A stretch of DNA of 64,000 bases, from contig JAMXDE010000012.1 in NCBI GenBank assembly GCA_026770025.1, positions 1,674,001 through 1,738,000 of the forward strand. The letters run 5' to 3'. Each line of letters opens with the position of its first letter. Within the stretch, counting starts at the first letter, position 1. Of this stretch, positions 52,710 to 63,650 are shown one piece after another. Made by a program: the position numbers and the translations under genes. The DNA is from Craspedostauros australis (Eukaryota; Bacillariophyta; Bacillariophyceae; Mastogloiales; Achnanthaceae). The notes beneath the pieces were generated by a model, which saw only the letters and a list, made by a program, of their open reading frames with translations, was not told the origin of the DNA and did not search any database.

Positions 52710-55700
52710 TTAATCCATCAGATCCAACGGTGCGATGGCAGACGTGATTGGATGCTTTGCGCTGCTTCGGGTGCTGCGGTCGTCGCTATCGTCATCGTCG
52801 TCATCAGATCTGCTCCTGCCACCGACCGTCGCGCGGAAACCGACAGGCGTTAACTGCGAGAAGAAGCCGCCCAGTGAACGTGGTCCGTGAGCGCTGTTAT
52901 GTGTGCTGCCGCCGTGCGTGCTGCCTCGGTCAAGGGATTTGGACTTGCCGATTTCCTTGCGCAGGGATTCGATGAAGAGATTCTTTTCATCGAGCTCTTC
53001 GATGAGCTGGTCGATCTCCTTCTGATGCTGACGTTCCGTTTCATCGCGTTCCTCCTTTAGCTGCTGGATTTCCTGCTTGTAGTGCGATGGGAACCCGTTG
53101 CTGTTGCCATCAGCAGTGGTCGTTGTGATGGCCGTGCTGGCATTTCCTGTGCCACTGACATGGCTGGGAGATGCGGATGGGTAGGTTGTCAATGCTGTTG
53201 TTGCTGCTGCTGCTGATGATGATGTTATCGCAGATGACAGTGACGGTGCAGCCTGGATGGCCAATGCTGGATTCTCAATGCGTTGAATGTACGCCTTGAG
53301 CCTCTGGATCTCATCATCCTGCTCCTCGATGGTGGACTGCGCAACTTCGTAGTTCTGCTTGAGGATGGCATACTCGCCCTTCAAGAATCCCTTGTCGTCA
53401 TCACCGTCGTGCTTGTTGTGGTTGGAATTGTCGCGTTCGATTTCATGCTCGTGTTGCTCCATCTCCAACATGGAGACGCGGCATTGCATGGTTTCGTACT
53501 CCTGCTGGAGCTGGTGCAGCTCCTCCTCCAGCAGCTTGTTCTTCTCGAGCTGCTTCTGATGCTTGATGTAGATCCCGTCCTGCTCGCTCTGGAAATGAAT
53601 GCGTTGCTGACGCAGCAGGTTACGTTCCTGTGAGAGCGCCTTCTCGATGGTCTCCACAGCATCCTGACGCTGCTGCAGGGATGCGTTGGCACCGTACTGC
53701 GTGATGGCCATCCTGGATGCACGGATTGCGCAGAAGTAGGTGTCGAGCTCCTGCATGGCCTGCTTGGATTGCGCCTCGGCTCCCTTGATCTTTTCCTCAC
53801 GCTGGTTGAGCTCTGTCTCCCAGACGGCCAGACACTGCTCGCGGGCGTTGGAGACGTCGCGTTCGGCTTTCATGACTTCCATGGCGGACGTTGGGGGCTT
53901 CTGGAACGCTGCGTCGTCGTCGGAATCATCGTCGCTGTTGCATTCTGGAGAAGCTTCGTCAGGCGTCAGGGCTGAGGGCGCGATATCTTCCGATCCATCA
54001 CCCGCATCAGTCGCCCCCAGTGTTTGCGCTTGCGACTGTGACTGCGATTGCGTCTGGGTTGCAACAATGTTGTCAGCACTATCGATGCTCGTTGGCGTTG
54101 CAGTGGTGTCCACGGAAACGACCGACTTTGCCCCCTCGGCCTTGGGAGACATGAGATACCTGCTGCGGCTGCCATCGCCGCTGTTGTCGCTCTCGTGTCC
54201 ATGATCGTGTCCATGATCGTTGCCATTGTCATTGTCGCTTGAGGCCTTCTTCCCAGTTGATTTTTTGGTCTTTGAGTTCTTCTTCTTCGATTTCTTGTCC
54301 TTCTTCTTGGATCCGCTCTTGGTGGAACCGGTGCCATCGATGGTGCTGTCTCGCTTCTTCTTCTTGCCGCCCGTGGACACCTCCGCAGTCTCCGAGTCCG
54401 AATCAGCCTGCATGCTGGAGCGCTTGTGCTTGCTCTTGGTGCTTCCCTTGGTGCGCTTCTTGCGCTCCTTGTCTTTGGGCTTGGTCTTGCGGTCGGACTT
54501 CTTGTCCTTGCGGCCGGGAAGGGGGCTCTTGGACTGCTTGCGCTCCTTCCTGTTGGTGCGGATGATGGACATGGGTGCGGTGGAGGTGGAGCGGCCGCCC
54601 ACAGAGTCATCGTCATCGTCGTCATCGTCGCCGTCATCGTTGTCCTGATCGCGCGGAGCGTCCGCACGCAGATTGCGACGCCGGTGGCCAGAGCCTCGCA
54701 GACCGAAGCGCATGTGCGTGGATCTGGATCGTCCCTGCCGCCGCACGTCTGTCTGCGCAGTCTGCGTGGTGAACTGGGACATGTCATCGTCATCAACATC
54801 ATCAACATGGTTGTCAACATGGTTGTCAACATTGTCATTGTCATTGTTGTCCTCATCGCTGTTGATGTCCATGTCGCTGTCAATATCCATGTCCATGTCG
54901 TAGGCAGCGATGGAGGTCCTGGACTTCCTGGTCTTGCTCTTGGAGCGCTTGAGCGGCCACGTGAGCAGGTTGGAGACCCTCTTGCGGGCCGAGGCGCTGC
55001 GGGAACGGCGTCTGCCGGTGCCTCCGCCAGAGCCGTCCTTGCCTCGGTTGCCTCCGAAGAGCGAGCTCTCCATGGTCATGCTGGAGACGACCGTGTCATT
55101 GTCGTTGTCATTGTCATTGTCGTAGAGAGGCCGCTGGCTGGGACGCCTGCCCCTGCGCTTGGGAGAAGCAGACGAAGCATCGGAGGAGTAATTGTACTCC
55201 TTCTGCAGCAGATGCATCTTGTGCGCCGAACGCGTGGATTCGCGGCGATTCAGCTTCGATGCGAGTCTGGAGGGGAGGGCTGCCAGCGCCGACGCGCTCT
55301 TGCTGCGGTTGCTGCCGAACTGGCTGCCACGGTCCCTGTTGCGTCCGCGACCGCGTCCTTGGCTTCGGTCGTCAGCCTCAAGGTCCCCCTCGAGGTCAGC
55401 CTCAAGATGAGCCTCAAGGTGAGCCTCGATGACATGGTCTGCGTCGCCGTCGTGGCTGTTGGCGCCAACGCTGTTCCTCTTCTTGTCCTTCTTCTTCGAC
55501 GCCCTGGCTGCCTTCGATCGCTTGCCGGACCTGGGAGACACCATCTCCTCCTTCAGAGGCATCACGCCTTCCTCCATGTCTCGCATCTTGTCAATCTCGC
55601 TCTTTGTCTTCTTCTTGGGCTGCAAGTGTGATTGTGAGCGTTAGCGTGAGCGTGATGATGCCAATGGGATGTGAACGTGGATGTGAAGGTGAAGGTGAAG

Positions 55701-56401
55701 GCGAAAGGTGGTTACCTCGGATGGAGTTGCCGATGCCGGTCTGCGGTGTTGGTAACTTCGACAGTGTCAACGATTCTGAGAATTGTGTTGGCGGCAGCTC
55801 ACCAAGAAGATGAAGAAAAGAAATGTTCGGGCAGCAACACCACCAACACCAACAACAGCAACAACAACAGCAACAGTAGCTTTGCCGATGGAATTCGATG
55901 ATGCCGTTGTCAGCAACGCCGAATCTCGGAGCTTGTGCTTCCTTTCGCGACAAGACCACACTTCGTGAAACTGTGCCACTAACCCCTTCTGCGGTTGCTT
56001 ATTGTTCGTTGGGAGAGTTTGGTGACCCGTTTTCGTGTTTTGGGATCGAAAGTACGTTTTCATGCAGACAGCCTTGTTATTAGTATTACCGTGGTAGATC
56101 CTATTGGAGGAACCACGTTGCACGTCGAGGAGAGAAAGGCAAAGGAATCACGCTCTACGACAATCACCCAAACACAATAATTCGCGCGATGACTGCCGTT
56201 CGCACGAGACCAAACATCTAACCTGTCCTTCTCCGTGCAGGAAATCAAGTTCCTTCGTTTCTTCTTGCCAAACAGCCAACGAGTGAAAGTGTTGGTAGCC
56301 AGGCGTTGGTTTCTCCTCCTCTCAGCATTGCCGCCGTCGTCGTCGTCGTCGTTGTTGTTGCTGTTTCTCCATGCCGAATTGCATTCCTCTCCAACCGCCA
56401 T
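52710..56401 (-). CDS. Large charged low-complexity and coiled-coil protein
   Basis: The main exon is 55619-52710 (970 codons). It begins at acceptor CACTTGCAG/CCCAAG with a good branch-like CTAAC and no in-frame ATG upstream; the first internal ATG is 55586. My tentative 5' model adds 56401-56223 (ATG, MAVGEECNSAW, ending in a basic FTRWLFGKKKRRN block; donor GACAG/GTTAGA) and a micro-exon ending at 55716 (starting at 55740, 25 nt, or 55755, 40 nt). Both choices keep the phase, giving 1037 or 1042 residues. Exon-3 residues 1-500 are Lys/Arg/Ser/Asp-rich with acidic runs and KKKDKKSKKK blocks, suggesting a nuclear or cytoskeletal disordered scaffold. Residues about 590-780 and 880-910 are coiled coil. 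The tail is Ser/Asp-rich. No family recognised. Main exon confidence is high, 5' exons about 0.4. Confidence 0.72.
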
Positions 56402-56972
56402 CGATCGCACACGTGGGAATACGCGCAACTCTCGGACAATCCAAAACGGCACGCAGAGGCTGGTGACTGTTGTCCAAGGTCCACAACGCAGGACCTTGCG
56501 CAGAGAGGCCACAAGCAATACCAACACCGACACTGCCACCAACACCGGCACCAATCCAAAGCGATGAGATCCGTGGGATGTGGTGCCGCTTGGTCTTCGT
56601 CCATCATTCGCGTTGGTTCACCACACTTCGTCGCATGTCATTCCACTTCCCCGATCCCGCAAAGTTCCCATCGGTGCCGCTTCCTCCAATGCGACACAGA
56701 CAAGTGAGACTGATCGCCCGTTTACGAATCACGCAGGAACTATTTCCGTATCAATGGATATCAAAACCCCGTTTCGGGATTCGTTCCGCCTGTCACTGTC
56801 AACAATCAATCACGATGTCCTGTCGCAAGACAATCCTCTCCATTTATGCCTAGTCTTGAACTTGTCCCTTCTATCTCAGTGGAACATTATTGACATTTCG
56901 AGGAATTCTGTCGTTCTGTTTGGATTGAAATTAAGTGTATATATGTTGCTTTTTCGACCTCTCAGACCACAA
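56402..56972. other. Spacer between the charged-protein gene and the tRNA gene
   Basis: No gene supported. Open frames on the plus strand run into the tRNA and are not protein-like. Confidence 0.45.
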
Positions 56973-57054
56973 GACAACGTGGCCGAGTGGTTAAGGCGAT
57001 GGACTGCTAATCCATTGTTCTTTGAACGCGAGAGTTCGAATCTCTCCGTTGTCG
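56973..57054 (+). tRNA. tRNA-Ser (anticodon GCT)
   Basis: Eighty-two bases fold as a type II tRNA. The acceptor stem GACAACG pairs with CGTTGTC; the D arm contains the A-box-like TGGCCGAGTGG. The anticodon stem ATGGA/TCCAT has loop CTGCTAA, anticodon GCT. The long variable arm GTTC-TTT-GAAC and the T arm GAGAG-TTCGAAT-CTCTC follow, with discriminator G. TTTT follows directly, the Pol III stop signal. It reads AGC/AGT serine codons. No intron. CCA is not encoded, as expected for a nuclear gene. Confidence 0.95.
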
Positions 57055-58573
57055 TTTTGCTCAACCACAAGTACCAAACGTTTTGCTTCGGAAAACTCTC
57101 CTCGATACTGCTTGCTTTTTGCCTCTGTTGATTAGTCCCATTATATGATTGCAACTCTACTCTACCAATACGAGTACAATGGGCTCTCATTTGCTTCCTC
57201 ACATTCTTGCATCATGAGTGAGAGAAAGGCACAGAACAGAGCAGAGCACATATGAGCGTAATGAGTGGGAGATCCCGTTTGGTTCAACCGTGCTTGCGAT
57301 AGTGGATTGAGGATGTCAACCCGCTCCTGATCAGTGCAATGATTGGCATGGTGTTTGCACTCTGTTTGCTCGGATTTGCATTCAGCCATGCTCCCAGTGA
57401 AGACCCCACAAGACAGTTTCGTGACCACGGTGGCACAGTCCATGTCGATCATTCCGCGATGCCCCGATCGTTGCTGCCTGCCCGAAGCGCGCAGATGCGA
57501 CACAAGAAGAACATGCATTCCTGCAACTTCCCTCACGATGATTTCATCCCGTCCTCCGTGTCTCTCCCAAAGTTAGGGCGCTGATCCAAAGTCTGCGATC
57601 TATGCTCCACGTTGTAGATAGTGTGACCGTGACAAGAAGTGATCGTTTGTAGCCGATGGACCGTGGAAAGAGGACGTTGTGTCTGTCTGTTTACTATTTG
57701 TATGTTGGAACAATCAACTCCATATGTATGTCATTTTGTGTGTGACTGTTGAATATACAAACAGAGTGTCCTTAATTGATACAAATGTGTTCAATGTCAG
57801 CAATGTTATTGGTGTGTCCCGCGCTTCTGTCTTTCGTTTTTATGCCACATCCCCTCCTCAAAATTATTAAGGACACACTAAATGATGCCAAGTTGCATGA
57901 AGCAAGTCGCATCAAGCAACGAGGGCCACACTTGTACGAGCGAACATCTCCGGCGGAAGAGTAGGTCGGACGTGAGAGCAACTGATCATAGCTCGTTAAC
58001 GCATCAATGTTGAGAGAGAGAGAGAGAGAGAGAGAGAAAGTATTGTATGATAGAAAGCCTGCTGCTCCCAACGAACGCGAAATTGTTTGTGTCGACAGTC
58101 TCGTGATTCAGATGAATGGTCGCGATTCGACCAGTACGATCAACAACACAACGATGACCAACAGGCGTTTGTGTGAGTTTGGTTTTGTGTTGCGGCAAAA
58201 ACGGCGGTGGTGGGAATGGAACTTCGACGTTCGACGTTTGACGATCGCGCGAAGAGGAGGGAGACGCACTGTTCGATGCTGTGTCCAACGAAAGAGGCTG
58301 TATGATTGTCCCCTGATGATCACACAGAGACGCTCCGCGCCACATCGCCCCAAGGTTTGGGATTCGTCGAAGCTGCAAACGTGAGCGTTGGGAAGAGTGA
58401 ACGCTGCCGCCCCTCATCAGATCGCGCCAGCGCCGACATCACCTCACCGTTTGGAAGAGAGCTGATCATCCAGTGACCCACCCATCCGGAGTGGCCCTTT
58501 GCTTGGCATTCATCGACCATTCGTTGGCCTTCAGTTGACCATTAGTTGATCATTAGTTGATCATTAGTTGACC
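57055..58573. other. Intergenic
   Basis: No gene in 1.5 kb. TTAATTGATAC (57772) and AATTATTAAGGACACACTAAATGATGCC (57862) border a stretch also containing a GA tract at 58013-58037. The last 42 bp are an 11-bp tandem repeat that runs into the SPT5 start codon. Confidence 0.5.
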
Positions 58574-58575
58574 AT
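58532..58575 (+). repeat. 11-bp tandem repeat TAGTTGATCAT running into the SPT5 start codon
   Basis: Four contiguous 11-bp units (CAGTTGACCAT, TAGTTGATCAT twice, TAGTTGACCAT). The AT closing the last unit is the AT of the ATG at 58574. Confidence 0.88.
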
Positions 58576-61500
58576 GGCGTAAGTCGAGATTGTGCATGTG
58601 CTGCAAAGCCGGCGATGGAGTGGATCTGTTGATGGATTGCACGATGCGCAATGGTCAACGCGTTGATGAAAAGAGAAGCAAGGGGTATCATCTATCTGAT
58701 GGAGTTGCTGTGTTACATGGTTGCCATGCTTCATTGACTGATTGGATGATTGGATGATCGATCGCGGACGATCATCATGGTCACGAAACAACGGGCAGAT
58801 GGTCATTCTGACACCCTTCTTCGCCTGCTTCTCTTGCTTCTCCATCTCTGTGTCCATGTCTATCTTCCTCTTCGCTTCTTTGATTGCCTTCCATTGCCTG
58901 TGATTGCCTTCCATTGCCAACTTCGCCGCTGTCTCCGCCATCGAATCGTTGGCTCCAATGCCAACGCTCATACCCGTACTCGCACCAATATCCATGCTGC
59001 ACGATACTCAAACCATTTCGCAGTTCTCGAGGCGGCAAGTTCTTCCGACCGGGCAAGAAGTTCCTTCGTCCACCGCCTGCGGACGATGACGAAGATGATT
59101 CATCATCGGAGGAGGAAGACGAGCAGCAGGACACGGTGCCGTCGTCCAAGAAGAACGTCAATGCCAACCTTTCCTCCGACGATGACGACGAGGATGACGA
59201 CGAAGATGAGGAGGAGGAAGCAGCCAAGTCCAAGAAGCGAAAGATGTCATCCGCCAAGGGATCCTCCAGCAGCAAGCGACCCAAGGCCAGCTCCTTTTTC
59301 GACGAGGAGGCAGAAGCATCCGAAGACGACGACGAAGATGAGGAGGCCTTCGGAACGCATCACGATCCGCACGATGTTGTCAAGAAGTACTACACGGAGG
59401 AAGACATCCGCCGCGAGCAGATGGACGAAGATGCGCAGGAGATGATCCGTCAGCAGGATCGCCGTCGTGCGCAGGCGGGGATGACGTTCGGAGAGGAGGA
59501 GCACGAAGAACAGGGCCGACCACCGGAGCGCACCGTGGCGGACCTCGCCAGGGACATTGAAGACCGCCATCGCATGCAACAGCGTCGTGTGGACCGCAAC
59601 GTCATGGATCGTCGCGTTGTTCGGGAAGAGACCGGAGTCGGCGGCCCCGAGTCCTACTCGGCCGTGTCGCAGCAGAGCCTCCTGCCCTCCGTGTCGGATC
59701 CAAGCATGTGGATGGTTTCGTGCCTCACGGGCAAGGAGCAGGAGATGGTCCTGCAGCTCATGAACAAATGCGTTGCGTATGCCAGACGGGGCAAGCCGCT
59801 TGGGATCTGCGGTGCCGTGGCGGGACAGTCCAAGGGACGCATTTACATCGAGAGTACCAGCGAACCGGCTGTCATGGAGGCCGTCCAGGGCATCCGTGGG
59901 CTCATGCAGTACACGATGCGTCTCATGCCCATCCAGGACATGCCGACTGTCATGACCGTGGTTCCCAAGAACAGACCAGGTACGCGCGACTTGCCACTTT
60001 CGATTACCACTGTGAATGTTATTGCCTACTGCCATTGCCATATCCGTTGCCATTGCTATCGTTTTTCTTCGTCTCATGGTGGGGTGCATATCCGCACAAT
60101 CATCATGCTGCCGTTCTCTCACTCATTTTTGCTCATACATCTCCCCATGTAATTATTATCTGGCTTCTTCGTTTACAATCAAATGCACTATCTTTGTGCA
60201 CATCATGCCAAACCAAACCAAACGATCAATCGCATCACCCCACCCTCCAACATATTGCAACCTATGACGCTCTAATCTCCATCCTGCAATCGACAACAAC
60301 AACAACAATAGTGAAAAAGAATGACTGGGTGCGCATGACTCGTGGCCATTACAAAGGCGACCTCGCGCTTGTCCTGTCCGTCCGTGAATCGGGATTGAAG
60401 TGCGTCGTCCAATGTGTGCCCCGTATCGATTACACGCTGAGCGAACTGAGCCCAGAACAGGCGCGCATCCGTCGCAGGACCGTCAAACCCCCGCAAAAGT
60501 TCTTCAACCCCGCCGATGCCGCGCTGGTTGGGAACAGCGAAATCCGGAGAATGAGATTCCCTGGCTTGGACATTTTCTGCGACGCCTACGACGGCAGTCA
60601 CTACCAGGATGGTTACCTCATCAAGGAAATGACGGTGGGATCCATGGTCAAGCGTTGCACGGACGAAGATCCACCGACCCTCGACGAACTGCAGCGCTTC
60701 CGCAAACGTCCCAAGTCAGGCGAAGATGACGACGATGAAAACGCCGGATCCAAAATGGCATCCTCCCTCTTGGATGAGCTGTCGGAGATGCAGGGCAAGA
60801 CCAACCTTGGCAAGAAGAGCTCCGGGAGCGGCTTGCTGATCGGCGACACCGTCGAAGTCATCGAGGGAGACTTGGTTGGATTGAGAGGCAAGATCATGAG
60901 CATGGACGGGTCGACCGTGAAGGTCAAGCCAAACGACACCTCGATGGACATTGGTGGAACTGGCGAAATCGAATTCCTCTCCAACCAGGTGCGCAAGTTC
61001 ATTGCCGTCGGTGCCCACGTGAAGGTCACGGACGGTCGGTACGCCAACGAAACAGGTGTGGTGGTCGCTGTGGAACAGATGGATGGTGAGAGCGATTTCA
61101 CCGCCGTTGTCTTGACGGATATCACCAACAAGGAAATCTCCGTCCGAACATCGCAGGTCCGAGAGTCTGCCGAGGTGGCATCCGGGCAGGACAAGTTGGC
61201 AGGCTACGAACTGTACGACTTGGTCGTCCTCAGTGGAGGTGGTTCCGCCAACGAAGTCGGTGTCATCGTTCGAGTCGGGCGAGAGGATTTCACCGTCGTC
61301 AACAATCACGGCATCAGTCGCGAGGCTCGGCCTGAAGAATTGCGAGGAAAGCGCAACCAGGCATCCAACCGCGCAGTGGCGCTGGATGTGCAGGGCAACC
61401 AGATCCGTTGCGGTGACTTGGTCAACGTGGCGGAGGGGCCGCACAAGGGCAAGGTCGCCACCATCAAGCGCATGAGCCGGTCTCAGCTGTTTCTGTACTC

Positions 61501-62641
61501 GCAGACCCGTTCGGAACATGCCGGTATCTTCGTGGTCCGCAGCAGAAGTTGCGTCTTGTCAGGATCGCGCACACAGGGTCGCGACTCCGGATCTGGCGTC
61601 GCAGGCTCCCCGTTCCAATCGCCTCAGTCACAATCGGCCGCCCCCGTGGCATCACGCGGACGGCGTGACGACGCACTGGTCGGAAAGACTGTCAGAATCC
61701 AATCCGGCAAATGGAAAGGGTATCTTGGTGGCGTGTCTGACGCGACGGCGACGCATGTGCAGGTGGAACTGCATTCCCGTCTGAAGAAGGTGATGGTCGT
61801 GCGTGAGAGAGTTGCCGTTGTTGGAGACAAGTTCGGAGCGACGGAGAACACCGACACAACCAATATGCCCGACGTCAACCCGATCGGGGCACCGACCACC
61901 CCATTCGTCGGCGCAGGAGCAACCCCGATGCACGGAGGTGCTACGCCCATGCACGGCGGAGCGACTCCAATGCATGATGCTGGCGCGGACGAAGTCTGGA
62001 GGCCTGGTGCGATGGATCAGGATGCAACCTCGTCATCGGACAACGATGGATGGGGCGTGTCCACGAAGGAAGAGACTGGATTCGGCGCATCTACGCATGA
62101 CAACGATGCAGGATGGGGATCGAGCAACCAAGAAAACAGCACCTGGGGTGCGACGGCCACCCCGAAGCAGGAGCCAGGTGTCGAGACTTCGCATCAGAAT
62201 GGAACAGCCTCGATCGACACAAGCGGCGTGGGCGCCAGCGCCAACGGAACCGGCCCAGCAGGGGCTCCCGCCATCAAGGGCAGCCAAGGTGTGGCGGCAG
62301 GCCACGCGGACAATGGTGGCAGCGCGAACGTTTGGTTCATGGAGCGCGTGTATGTGCAGTTCAAGAGCGATAGCAAATCTGCCGTCATCAAGGAGGTCAA
62401 CGACGACAGCACGGCCGTGGTGGAGATGGACGATGGCTCCAGACGCACAGTTCGGGTCGACGAGGTGTCGCAGGTCCAACCGGTGGAGAAGGACACCGTG
62501 CTAGTGATCGGAGGTGCCGACGTCGGCATGGAAGGGCAGCTCATCTGCATCGACGACAACGACGCCATCTTGAGGGATGCCAATGAGGAGTTCAAGATCG
62601 TCGACTTTGTGCACCTCGCCAAGATCAACAACGATGCGTAG
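58574..62641 (+). CDS. SPT5: Transcription elongation factor SPT5
   Basis: Three coding exons, 58574-58578, 59024-59979 and 60312-62641, giving 1096 residues, the usual SPT5 length. The first coding exon is only ATGGC, followed by GTAAGT. Joined to acceptor TTTCGCAG/TTCTCG it gives MASRGGKFF; the exon-2 frame has no ATG of its own upstream. Residues about 15-120 are the acidic N-terminus (long Asp/Glu runs). The NGN domain is residues about 230-320 (MWMVSCLTGKEQEMVLQLM). KOW modules begin near 325 (DWVRMTRGHYKGDLALVL), 493, 553, 620, 685, 776 and 1047. Three copies of GGATPMH from residue about 856 form a short SPT5 C-terminal repeat, followed by Trp-Gly-rich linkers (DGWGVS, GWGSS, STWGAT). 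SPT5 with SPT4 clamps RNA polymerase II and promotes processive elongation; the repeat is the CDK9-type phosphorylation target. Confidence 0.92.
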
Positions 62642-63224
62642 TGCTAGATATTGATGTTGATGTTGATCGGAATGGTCTCTCCTCGAGTAGAGAGCAATCG
62701 TACGCACCCTGCATACTCCACTCCAGCAGGAGCGCAGTCCCGTACAATGAAGCACAACATACGATCTACGATGCTCTCCGAGTGCGATCATGATAGATGG
62801 AACATCAGGACGACAACCCTACGGATAATCATCAACATTAAGGTCTCATCAATACTATAAATGGAGTACGATACGTTCCACTTGCAACTTGCCGTGCGCA
62901 ATCGTACGCGTATGCGCATGGTGATGCTCTCAGGAGCATCCCTTGCAAAGTCATCAACGCACTTGAACGCAAGTGCCAACAGTACGATGCTCCATTCCAT
63001 TCCGTTCAATTTGCTTTGTTTTGGACGTAGGAAGATCACTGATGTTAGTACTCTTGAGTCTTACAGAAGAGTAGCAGAGGATGGTAGTCGCTCTCTCAAT
63101 AGCGAGAGAGAAAGAGAACGTGCCATGCATTATATCATATAATATTATATTATACTTCACATTCGATCGTACTGGAGTATAGCATGCCACATGCACTAGT
63201 TGATAGCAGGGTGGTACCAACGCA
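62642..63224. other. Convergent 3'-3' spacer with two palindromes
   Basis: No gene. TCTCTCCTCGAGTAGAGA at 62676-62693 is a hairpin 35 bp after the SPT5 stop. CTCTCTC at 63091 pairs with GAGAGAG at 63104. An AT-rich palindrome at 63130-63154 lies 70-95 bp past the YciI-like stop on the minus strand. Confidence 0.5.
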
Positions 63225-63650
63225 TCAATCTTCCTTCTGGACCACGACGTTCCATTCCTGAATCTTGTGTCCGGTGACGATCCCTGCGGAGACGTAGGGA
63301 TCCTGCTCCACGAAGAGCTCGGCGGACGCAGCGTCGTTGAAGACGAAGATGGCGCCCGTGGGGACCTCCATGGCGACTTCTCCGATGGGACCGCCGCTCA
63401 CGCACTTGCCCTCGCCGATGAGCTTCTTGGCCAAGCCAATGTGTCCCTCGCGATACGGCCCTCGCTTTTCCAGAACATCGGGGATGTAGTCGTACGTGAG
63501 GACGAACTGCGTTGCAGACAGCGAAGTGGTGGATGAGATGCCTCTGCTGCCTGCGCGAATGCCGCTCGCGAGAGGTCGGAATGCCAACACTGACTGTCGT
63601 CCAGCCGCTGCGACGGCGACCGCGAAACCGAGTCTTCCCAATCCAGTCAT
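63225..63650 (-). CDS. YciI-like (YCII family) protein, probably plastid-targeted
   Basis: Single exon, 141 residues from ATG 63650. Residues 48-141 match the YCII ferredoxin-like fold: FVLTYDYIPDVLEKRGPYRE with His70 (REGH), GGPIGE, a GAIFVFND strand and VEQDPYVSAGIV with Asp117. The His-Asp pair is the conserved candidate active site of this family. YCII proteins are small dimeric enzymes or binding proteins of largely unknown role; some act as dehydrochlorinase-like or muconolactone-type enzymes. The N-terminus MTGLGRLGFAVAVAAAGRQS then VLA/F with Phe24 looks like a signal peptide ending before Phe, followed by an Arg/Ser-rich transit stretch, so plastid import is likely. A mitochondrial presequence is the alternative. 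Confidence 0.85.
   Translation of the reverse strand: MTGLGRLGFAVAVAAAGRQSVLAFRPLASGIRAGSRGISSTTSLSATQFVLTYDYIPDVLEKRGPYREGHIGLAKKLIGEGKCVSGGPIGEVAMEVPTGAIFVFNDAASAELFVEQDPYVSAGIVTGHKIQEWNVVVQKED

Noticed and set aside
54426-55631. Plus-strand 401-codon frame opposite the charged coiled-coil gene
   Set aside because: Antisense of Asp/Ser/Lys repeats; no domain and no start context.
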